Assembly (NCBI GenBank): GCA_964573145.1 | Contig: CAZNIM010000024.1 | Coordinates: 1-11,763 of the forward strand | Source of the DNA: PWPS01 sp964573145 | GTDB lineage: Bacteria > Patescibacteriota > Minisyncoccia > Minisyncoccales > PWPS01 | Direction: 5' to 3' | DNA length: 11,763 nucleotides | Shown: positions 7,122 to 11,763 of the stretch, piece after piece | Position numbering within the stretch: the first letter of the stretch is position 1 | How the letters are laid out: the number at the start of each line of letters is the position of its first letter | Notes under the pieces: generated by a model | Database searches by the model: none | What the model was told of the DNA's origin: nothing | Seen by the model: only the letters and a program-made list of their open reading frames with translations | Program-made: the position numbers and the translations under genes

Positions 7122-8111
7122 TTAACTTTTATTTTTAGTTACAAGTTGGCCGCAAGCTCCTTTTATCTCCACTCCCATACTGTCTCTTTCTCCGTAATTA
7201 AGATTATTTTTGGATAATATCTTTTTAAATTCTTCGACTCTTTTTTTTGATGACGGCTTAAAGTTTGATGATGTCGGATTATACCGAATCAGATTTATAA
7301 AATGAAGTCTATGCTTTAAAAGGTTAGCCAATCTTTGAGCATCTTCCGGAGTGTCGTTTATTTTATCCAGAAGAAGATATTCAAACATCACTTTCCGATT
7401 GGTTTTTTCTACATAATAGTCAATAGCTTTGAAAAGCTCTTTTAGCGGATGAGTTTGATTAATCGGCATTATTTTTGATCTGGTTGAGTCGTCCGTAGCG
7501 TGTAGAGATATTGCCAAATTAATTTGCAAGCCTTCATCCGCGAACCTTTTTATTTTTTCCGGAATTCCGGATGTGGAAACGGAGATATTTCTCGCTCCCA
7601 GGTTGAAATAATCTTCATGATTAATTATTCTAATCGCTTCAATTAAATTATCATAATTTAAAAAAGGCTCTCCCATCCCCATAAAGACGACATTGTCAAT
7701 TTTTAACAATCTTTTCTCTCTTAAAAAATATATAATCTGACTGATAATCTCGGAATAAGTTAGATTTCTCTCAAAACCCATTTTTCCCGTCTCACAAAAA
7801 AGACACCCCAGCGGGCACCCGACTTGAGTAGAAAGACAGACCGTATACCGCTTCTTGTGGTTCATTAAAACGGTTTCAACCTTTAACTCGTCGTCAAGAA
7901 CGAGCACCGCTTTTTCGCTTCTTTCCCCTATCGCGTGAGAAGCCGAACTTATACTTAAAGAAGCTTCTTTTTCAAGCTTTTTACGCATGTCGGTCGGTAG
8001 CTCGGTAATCTCCGACCAATCGGAAACTCCTTTACAAATCGCTTTTAGAATTTGTTTTTTCCGATAGCTCGGTTGATTTTCGATAACTTGATATATTTTT
8101 TCCAAATCCAT
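7122..8111 (-). CDS. rlmN: Dual-specificity RNA methyltransferase RlmN, 329 aa
   Basis: A radical-SAM enzyme that methylates C2 of adenosine 2503 in 23S rRNA and, in many bacteria, A37 of certain tRNAs. The N-terminal domain (about 1-80) has the QPSYRKKQI and LPTDMRKKL motifs. The 4Fe-4S cluster cysteines are C99, C103 and C106 in GCPLGCLFC. C92 in VCLSTQVGC matches the second-site cysteine of E. coli RlmN (C118), and C320 in GACGQL matches the methyl-carrying cysteine (C355). The GMGEP SAM-binding motif is at 145-149. All catalytic residues are therefore present. It is the first gene of the long operon, behind an extended -10 element at 8125-8133, with almost no 5' leader and no SD. The next gene begins one base after its TAA. 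Confidence 0.96.
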   Translation of the reverse strand: MDLEKIYQVIENQPSYRKKQILKAICKGVSDWSEITELPTDMRKKLEKEASLSISSASHAIGERSEKAVLVLDDELKVETVLMNHKKRYTVCLSTQVGCPLGCLFCETGKMGFERNLTYSEIISQIIYFLREKRLLKIDNVVFMGMGEPFLNYDNLIEAIRIINHEDYFNLGARNISVSTSGIPEKIKRFADEGLQINLAISLHATDDSTRSKIMPINQTHPLKELFKAIDYYVEKTNRKVMFEYLLLDKINDTPEDAQRLANLLKHRLHFINLIRYNPTSSNFKPSSKKRVEEFKKILSKNNLNYGERDSMGVEIKGACGQLVTKNKS

Positions 8112-8124
8112 ATTTTATATGCTG

Positions 8125-8133
8125 ATTCTAACA
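8125..8133 (-). promoter_or_regulatory. Extended -10 promoter for rlmN and the downstream operon
   Basis: TGTTAGAAT on the minus strand matches the extended -10 consensus TGnTAnAAT. There is no good -35 in the AT-rich tail of the preceding terminator. The predicted start lies only about 7-8 bases before the rlmN ATG, so the main operon mRNA would have a very short leader without an SD. Confidence 0.5.
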
Positions 8134-8145
8134 AAAATAAATAAC

Positions 8146-8174
8146 AATTAAAGCACCGCTTGTTTTAGCGGTGC
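8146..8174 (-). terminator. Intrinsic terminator overlapping the stop of the 184-aa unknown gene
   Basis: An 8-bp perfect stem (GCACCGCT pairing with AGCGGTGC, 6-base loop) is followed on the minus strand by TTTAATTGTTATT, an imperfect U-rich tail. The TAA stop of the gene sits at the loop and first arm base (8165-8167), so translation reaches into the hairpin. Confidence 0.8.
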
Positions 8175-8719
8175 GTTTTTAGCTTTGGCTGCCAGCACAA
8201 TACCTGGCAAATTGAATCCAAGCTGGCCCCTCTTCTCCAATAATAGATTGCCATATTGGAGATAAACTGTGCGTCCAACTCCTCCAAGTCGAGGATAAAA
8301 TTACTGTTTATCATATACTCGCCTCTGGCGACGAGTAGCAAATTGAATATTCTCCTCATTGTAATGTCGGAGAGGATGTATTCGGGAGTAAATAACTTAA
8401 ATCCTTGCATCTGTAATCTGCAACGAACTCCATAGCTGATTATCATCAGTCTCTTTTCCAATCTACTGAGCTCTTTAGCTCCTTTTTCGCATTGAAAGAT
8501 TGGAAATTCAACCCTTGAGAATCTTTCCTCCAGTCCGAGAGCGGATATGTTGTATCTGTTGTTATTAAAGTCAAAATGTAGTCCGTAATATCTTTCAATT
8601 TCTATCACCACCGGAGAGGGAGGATTGAAAGTTATCCCGTCGATTTCCTCCACTAAACATTTTAATTTTTTTGCCTCGAAAAGATCTTCAGCAATTCTCT
8701 TTTTAAGGGGCTTTTTCAT
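8165..8719 (-). CDS. Unknown soluble protein, 184 aa, single-gene unit
   Basis: I do not recognise this protein. It has a basic N-terminus (MKKPLKKR), no signal peptide and no clear membrane segment. It has several arginine-rich helical stretches (LSRLEKRLMIISYGVRCRL about 84-102; DITMRRIFNLLLVARGEYM about 118-136) and four cysteines scattered along its length. The ATG has AAAGGAGGG with about 7 bases spacing, a strong SD. It has its own promoter (8743-8771) and a terminator that overlaps the stop codon, so it is expressed independently of the operon behind it. The unit design parallels the unknown gene at 83-541, but I see no clear sequence similarity between the two proteins. Confidence 0.82.
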   Translation of the reverse strand: MKKPLKKRIAEDLFEAKKLKCLVEEIDGITFNPPSPVVIEIERYYGLHFDFNNNRYNISALGLEERFSRVEFPIFQCEKGAKELSRLEKRLMIISYGVRCRLQMQGFKLFTPEYILSDITMRRIFNLLLVARGEYMINSNFILDLEELDAQFISNMAIYYWRRGASLDSICQVLCWQPKLKTHR

Positions 8720-8742
8720 TTTAATCCCTCCTTTGTTCCTTG

Positions 8743-8771
8743 TTTATATCACTGATTTGGAGAAATGTAAA
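8743..8771 (-). promoter_or_regulatory. Sigma-70-type promoter for the 184-aa unknown gene
   Basis: On the minus strand: -35 TTTACA (8766-8771), an exact 17-bp spacer, -10 TATAAA (8743-8748), with an additional TGA extension upstream of the -10. The predicted leader of about 17 bases carries the SD AAAGGAGGG. Confidence 0.8.
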
Positions 8772-8782
8772 GCAAAAAAAGA

Positions 8783-9631
8783 TTAAGAGTCGAAAGCCTC
8801 CTTTATTATCATATCCAAAAGCTTCATATCGGAAACGACCCCCTCTTTCCAATTTTTGCTTTGCCTCAATTCGGAGATTATTGATAAGACGGCAGAGTCT
8901 TTCAAAATTATAAGATAATAATCAATCAATTTTTCATACGCCCGGTTCGCTTTTTTTATTCTTTCTTCAAGAGTTCCGTTTCCGATCGGTAGATTGAATA
9001 TTTCGGATATCATCGAACTGTAAAGGGGTAAATCAGGATTAATCGTATGAATAAGTTTGGTGGCGAAAGCGAGATGCACTCGCCTCTTCCCTCTTACTTT
9101 TACTTCTGAAAGCCCTCTTAAAACCTTCTCCGGATCGGATACTTTTTTACTTAAAAGATCAAAGTATTGTTTATAAAATTTTTCCTCGAACCCGGATATC
9201 TTCATTCTGTAAAACAATTTGTATTCCTTTTGAAATTTCTTACTTTTTACATTCCCTTTTTCAAACTCCATCTTTAAATCAAGGTACCGGCTTAAATCTT
9301 TTCTTTTTAAAGTTCTTTTAATTCTTTTTTTGTTTCTTTTTATTTTTTTAAGCACTTTCCTTACTTCGTCGGGCATCACCTTTCTTTCTTTTCTAAAACT
9401 TCTAATGGAAAAATAAAGGTATATTGCAAAAAGAGAAAAAGAGGAGACTATCAGATCGACGGAGGTAACTTCCACTCCTTGTCTTGAAATAAAAAAACCG
9501 ACTACCGCAGCAGTCGAAAAGGTTAAAAAGGTCGTCAGTTCAACCGATCCTTTGATATTTAACTTAAAAAATATAAAGGTCAGTAAAAGGAATACGAATA
9601 TTAGCGAGCTGCATAATATTGTTGCCCACAT
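8783..9631 (-). CDS. Unknown three-helix membrane protein with a basic linker and a soluble C-terminal domain, 282 aa
   Basis: Three hydrophobic segments (about residues 4-22, 32-49 and 58-76) are followed by a strongly basic stretch (about 78-112, with KKIKRNKKRIKRTLKRK) and a soluble helical domain (about 135-282). The soluble part contains VHLAFATKLIHTINPDLPLY (185-204), which weakly resembles a motif seen in uncharacterised bacterial proteins; I cannot name a family. The basic linker would sit inside the cell by the positive-inside rule and could touch nucleic acid or lipid head groups (inference). The ATG at 9631 has no SD and lies only 7 bases after a terminator hairpin and T-tract, an odd position. 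The next in-frame ATG, about 85 codons in, would remove all membrane segments. Confidence 0.72.
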   Translation of the reverse strand: MWATILCSSLIFVFLLLTFIFFKLNIKGSVELTTFLTFSTAAVVGFFISRQGVEVTSVDLIVSSFSLFAIYLYFSIRSFRKERKVMPDEVRKVLKKIKRNKKRIKRTLKRKDLSRYLDLKMEFEKGNVKSKKFQKEYKLFYRMKISGFEEKFYKQYFDLLSKKVSDPEKVLRGLSEVKVRGKRRVHLAFATKLIHTINPDLPLYSSMISEIFNLPIGNGTLEERIKKANRAYEKLIDYYLIILKDSAVLSIISELRQSKNWKEGVVSDMKLLDMIIKEAFDS

Positions 9632-9638
9632 ATTTATT

Positions 9639-9662
9639 AAAAAAACGGGAACCCCCCGTTTT
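9639..9662 (-). terminator. Intrinsic terminator, possibly an attenuator, before the 282-aa gene
   Basis: An 8-bp perfect stem (AAAACGGG pairing with CCCGTTTT, loop GGGTT) is followed by further T residues, giving seven in a row. It ends the CAP/deaminase transcript. It also lies only 7 bases before the ATG of the 282-aa gene and downstream of a candidate promoter, so it could control that gene by attenuation. Confidence 0.85.
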
Positions 9663-9696
9663 AGTCGTTAATATATAATTTTATTTGCTTCAACAT
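9661..9696 (-). promoter_or_regulatory. Candidate 11-codon leader peptide upstream of the 282-aa gene
   Basis: ATG at 9696 opens the frame MLKQIKLYIND, whose TAA falls inside the first arm of the terminator at 9639-9662. It would start almost at the predicted 5' end of the transcript from 9705-9732. There is no run of a single amino acid typical of biosynthetic attenuators and no SD. Such a short frame can occur by chance, so this is only a candidate. Confidence 0.2.
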
Positions 9697-9704
9697 CTTG
9701 TTTA

Positions 9705-9732
9705 TTTATACCATTTAATTTCTAAAAATCAA
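9705..9732 (-). promoter_or_regulatory. Candidate promoter upstream of the hairpin and the 282-aa gene
   Basis: On the minus strand: -35 TTGATT (9727-9732, overlapping the deaminase stop), 16-bp spacer, -10 TATAAA (9705-9710) with TGG directly upstream (extended -10). The expected start is near 9698, so any transcript must pass the terminator at 9639-9662 to reach the 282-aa gene. Confidence 0.5.
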
Positions 9733-10190
9733 GAATCGATAGTCCATCCCGCTTTTTTGAAAACTTCGGAAGCTTCTTCCTTTAATATTCCGAAAATAAT
9801 CTCCGGCGGATCGGAAAAAACCGGTTCGAATTTCATTAACTCTTCGTCTTCAAGTATATTCCATTTGGAATAACCCCCCATAAAAGGTGAAGCTAAAGAA
9901 AAAACAACCCTTTTAAACTTCAGCTCTCTAATCATAAAAGCACACATCGGGCAGGGCTCGCAGCTGGAGTAAATCGTATAGTTGGACAGATCATTCGTAT
10001 TTAATATTTTCTGTGCTTTTTTCATCGCTATAATTTCGGCGTGACCGGTAACATCACCGGTAGTCTTGTTTTTTGCTTCGGTCAAAACACCCTCCTTATC
10101 GGCGATTACCGCCCCGAAAGGATTATCTCCTTCTTTTAAAGCTTCTTCGGAAAGTTTTACTGCTCTTTTTATGTATTTTTTATGATTCAT
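9729..10190 (-). CDS. Nucleoside/nucleobase deaminase of the CDA superfamily (TadA/guanine deaminase-like), 153 aa
   Basis: A zinc-dependent deaminase. The zinc and catalytic motifs are GHAEIIAMKKA (H50, proton-shuttle E52) and SSCEPCPMC (C80, C83). DNPFGAVIADKEG near residue 22 and SCEPCPMC resemble guanine deaminase-type enzymes more than TadA, while the length fits both. The C-terminal half has an unusual ASPFMGGYSKWNIL motif (100-113). The substrate (guanine, another nucleobase or nucleoside, or tRNA adenosine 34) cannot be settled from sequence. I chose the ATG at 10190; an in-frame TTG at 10214 would overlap the CAP gene by 22 bases and has no better support. It starts 2 bases after the CAP-domain gene and is co-transcribed with it. 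Its stop is TGA. Confidence 0.88.
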   Translation of the reverse strand: MNHKKYIKRAVKLSEEALKEGDNPFGAVIADKEGVLTEAKNKTTGDVTGHAEIIAMKKAQKILNTNDLSNYTIYSSCEPCPMCAFMIRELKFKRVVFSLASPFMGGYSKWNILEDEELMKFEPVFSDPPEIIFGILKEEASEVFKKAGWTIDS

Positions 10191-10192
10191 TG

Positions 10193-11008
10193 TTATCTGT
10201 AGTTTAAAATGCAAGCTTCTCTTTCTTCTATCTGTCGATTGTAATCATTTATAACCGGCTGTAGTTCTTCTCTCAATTGATTATATTCATCAGCCAAAAC
10301 ATTCCTTTTTCTTATTAATTCGTTTTGTTTTTCTATCGAATCCTCCTCTTTAATTTGGAAGTCCAACGACTCTATCTCCATCATTATCTTATCCATTCCC
10401 TCTCTCATCGAATCAATCTCCAAAGCCATTTCCTCACTCGGCTGAGGGCAAACCCCCAATTCGGTTCCGAACAATTGAACCGCCATCCAAAGCTCTTGTC
10501 CGTTATAAGTTCCTCTTTCGATTGCTACCCCGATTTCTTCATACTTTTTTTCCAGAATATTTTTTCTGTGATCGGGGCTGTTCATCCATCCTTGAACCAA
10601 ATCAAAGCTGTTTTTAAACTCTCCCTTTGCCAGATTCTCTCCGACTATTAAGAAGTGATAATCCACTTTCTCCGCCAAGTCTTTAACGTTTTGACCGGTC
10701 GGAGAATCGTGAGCGAAATATTGCTTTTCAATCATCTCGATCGCTTTTATCCTTGCAGCTGCCGTCAATTTACTATTTTCAGTCAGTGGAGAAAGTTCGT
10801 GCTGAGATCTCATTAAATTGGTCAGCTCTATCACCTCTTCTTTTTCGGGGCCGTAATGGTTAATCTCTATCTCGGAAGAAAAACAGCTCTCGTTTTTTTC
10901 TTCGGAATTAAAATAGTCAAAATAGAATTCGGGAAATAGAAAAAAAGATCCCGTAAGGATAAAGATCAAAAGTAATAAAAAGCGAAATGTTTTCGATGTT
11001 TTTTTCAT
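10193..11008 (-). CDS. Secreted or membrane-anchored CAP/SCP-domain protein with coiled-coil tail, 271 aa
   Basis: A hydrophobic segment at about residues 9-30 follows a basic N-terminus: a signal peptide or anchor. The CAP (SCP/PR-1) domain covers about 56-183, starting with ELTNLMRSQHELSPL and including YFAHDSPTG (H100), GENLAKGEF (E124) and NSPDHRKNIL (H147) with YEEIGVA (E158), the residues lining the CAP cavity. The segment at about 190-262 is a charged heptad-like helix, probably a coiled coil. C42, C187 and C266 are the only cysteines. Bacterial CAP proteins are extracytoplasmic with largely unknown roles in envelope or interaction biology. It has its own promoter (11022-11049), no clear SD, and is followed 2 bases later by the deaminase. 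It neighbours an L,D-transpeptidase, in line with an envelope role. Confidence 0.9.
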   Translation of the reverse strand: MKKTSKTFRFLLLLIFILTGSFFLFPEFYFDYFNSEEKNESCFSSEIEINHYGPEKEEVIELTNLMRSQHELSPLTENSKLTAAARIKAIEMIEKQYFAHDSPTGQNVKDLAEKVDYHFLIVGENLAKGEFKNSFDLVQGWMNSPDHRKNILEKKYEEIGVAIERGTYNGQELWMAVQLFGTELGVCPQPSEEMALEIDSMREGMDKIMMEIESLDFQIKEEDSIEKQNELIRKRNVLADEYNQLREELQPVINDYNRQIEEREACILNYR

Positions 11009-11021
11009 TATTTCTATTTTT

Positions 11022-11049
11022 ATTATACATCAGTCACTTATTTTGATAA
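11022..11049 (-). promoter_or_regulatory. Promoter for the CAP-domain and deaminase genes
   Basis: On the minus strand: perfect -10 TATAAT (11022-11027), 16-bp spacer, -35 TTATCA (11044-11049; 4 of 6 consensus positions). The -35 box begins right after the T-tract of the upstream L,D-transpeptidase terminator. Confidence 0.65.
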
Positions 11050-11051
11050 AG

Positions 11052-11074
11052 AAAAAAGCCCTGTTGAGGGCTTT
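11052..11074 (-). terminator. Intrinsic terminator of the L,D-transpeptidase gene
   Basis: An 8-bp perfect stem (AAAGCCCT pairing with AGGGCTTT, 4-base loop) runs into six T residues on the minus strand. The TAA stop codon (11073-11075) overlaps the first arm. Confidence 0.92.
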
Positions 11075-11702
11075 ATCTTATTAAAACGGTAGTCCCTATT
11101 TTGGTTATTTCGTGAAGATAATAGATTCTTTCCGGCATAATCCTAACACATCCCAAGCTTGCCGGATATTCGGGAACGCTTCTCGATCCGTGAATGTAGT
11201 ATGGCCCCCAAAACTTGAGCGGCATATACATCTCTCCTTGCGGTTGACCGTCTCTTCCTATGGCGGTAACCCAGCCGGAGGTAACTTTTTCGTAGATATG
11301 AAAAAGGCCGGTCGGAGTACGATCCTCTCTACCCGTGGATACATGAAGTATCGACTTAACCTCTCCCCTTTCAACTATTAACAAGATCTGCTTTTCAATA
11401 TCAATTTCAATATGAAGCCCGTCGGTTTCTTTTTCGGGAGTTATCTTTTCGGTAGCTGCCGGTATTTCCAAACTAACCCTTGTTTCTTGATCCAATTCTC
11501 CACTTACCTCCAAGCGGTAAGCTTTTTGAAACGCTATTACTGCATCTCGAGTAAGTGGTCCGAAAATTCCGTCTACCGGTCCCGGCTTGAATCCGAGTTG
11601 AGTTAGTCTCCGCTGATAAAAAGAGATATCCACTTCTTCCGCGCTTGCGGTAAATGCTGTAAGAAAGATTAAAAGAACTATTAGCGTGACGATTATCTTC
11701 AC
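11073..11702 (-). CDS. Exported L,D-transpeptidase (YkuD domain) with peptidoglycan-binding domain, 209 aa
   Basis: Catalyses L,D-transpeptidation, making 3-3 cross-links or attaching proteins in peptidoglycan outside the membrane. Residues 1-21 are a signal peptide with likely cleavage after ASA. Residues about 25-78 are a PG_binding_1 domain (YQRRLTQLGFKPGPVDGIFG, TRDAVIAFQKAY). The YkuD domain spans about 97-209: GREDRTPTGLF, MPLKFWGPYYIHG with H171, and SLGCVRI with catalytic C185 and R187. All catalytic residues are present. The GTG at 11711 lies inside the SD, so I chose the GTG at 11702, 8 bases after GGAGG. It is a single-gene unit with a consensus promoter and strong terminator. An enzyme of this type implies a peptidoglycan wall. 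Confidence 0.95.
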   Translation of the reverse strand: MKIIVTLIVLLIFLTAFTASAEEVDISFYQRRLTQLGFKPGPVDGIFGPLTRDAVIAFQKAYRLEVSGELDQETRVSLEIPAATEKITPEKETDGLHIEIDIEKQILLIVERGEVKSILHVSTGREDRTPTGLFHIYEKVTSGWVTAIGRDGQPQGEMYMPLKFWGPYYIHGSRSVPEYPASLGCVRIMPERIYYLHEITKIGTTVLIR

Positions 11703-11708
11703 TTCAAC

Positions 11709-11718
11709 CACCTCCTTT
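11709..11718 (-). promoter_or_regulatory. Strong ribosome binding site that decides the GTG start at 11702
   Basis: AAAGGAGGTG on the minus strand is a near-perfect complement of the 16S 3' end. It contains the alternative GTG at 11711, which therefore cannot be the start, and lies 8 bases (from GGAGG) before the GTG at 11702. Confidence 0.8.
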
Positions 11719-11728
11719 TATAAGGGGT

Positions 11729-11757
11729 AATATAAGACAAACTAATCGAATTGTCAA
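11729..11757 (-). promoter_or_regulatory. Sigma-70-type promoter for the L,D-transpeptidase gene
   Basis: On the minus strand: perfect -35 TTGACA (11752-11757), exact 17-bp spacer, -10 TATATT (11729-11734; 5 of 6). The leader is about 20 bases and carries the strong SD. Confidence 0.85.
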
Positions 11758-11763
11758 TGTTAA

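Noticed and set aside
10325..10651. Plus-strand reading frame of about 108 codons
   Set aside because: Antisense to the coiled-coil and CAP regions of a well-supported gene; its translation has no recognisable domain.
11112..11606. Plus-strand reading frames opposite the L,D-transpeptidase
   Set aside because: Shadows of a gene with intact catalytic motifs, its own promoter, SD and terminator on the minus strand.

Overview
The window is a compact, AT-rich bacterial segment in which every gene I can support lies on the minus strand. Fourteen protein genes fill it, the gaps are all shorter than 100 bases, and I see no rRNA, tRNA, CRISPR array or insertion sequence. TGA is used as a stop codon (deaminase gene), so a code that reads TGA as an amino acid is unlikely. 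Small unknown proteins, a divergent TruB, an RlmN with a short N-terminus and tightly overlapping genes together suggest a Patescibacteria (CPR)-like bacterium. That placement is inference from family resemblance, not proof.

Reading in the direction of transcription (high to low coordinates), the first part concerns the cell envelope. An exported L,D-transpeptidase with a peptidoglycan-binding domain has its own consensus promoter and an intrinsic terminator. Next come a membrane-anchored or secreted CAP-domain protein with a coiled-coil tail and, 2 bases later, a nucleoside deaminase. A strong terminator hairpin then sits directly in front of the start codon of a three-helix membrane protein of unknown function. 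A promoter and an 11-codon reading frame lie upstream of that hairpin, so it may act as an attenuator. After this is a single-gene unit for an unknown 184-residue protein with a near-consensus promoter, a good ribosome binding site and a terminator that overlaps its stop codon.

The middle and left of the window form one long operon of eight tightly packed genes: RlmN (23S rRNA/tRNA m2A methylation), a membrane-anchored DUF3298-type protein, TruB (tRNA pseudouridine 55), a Nif3-family metalloprotein, a DUF2238/YjdF-like membrane protein, an anchored beta-propeller on a charged linker, a 67-residue coiled-coil membrane protein, and a large SLC12-like (cation-chloride cotransporter-like) permease. 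Neighbouring genes overlap by 1 to 20 bases or are separated by 0 to 31, which implies translational coupling. RNA-modification genes lead and membrane or surface genes follow. The left edge holds another single-gene unit for an unknown 152-residue protein, with a TTGACA-17-TACAAT promoter and a strong terminator.

I found no clear new defence or mobile system. The most unusual points are the possible attenuator at 9632-9732, two classes of promoter and start (SD-led versus nearly leaderless with an extended -10), the two orphan single-gene units with a shared terminator core, and the SLC12-like permease paired with a tiny membrane protein.
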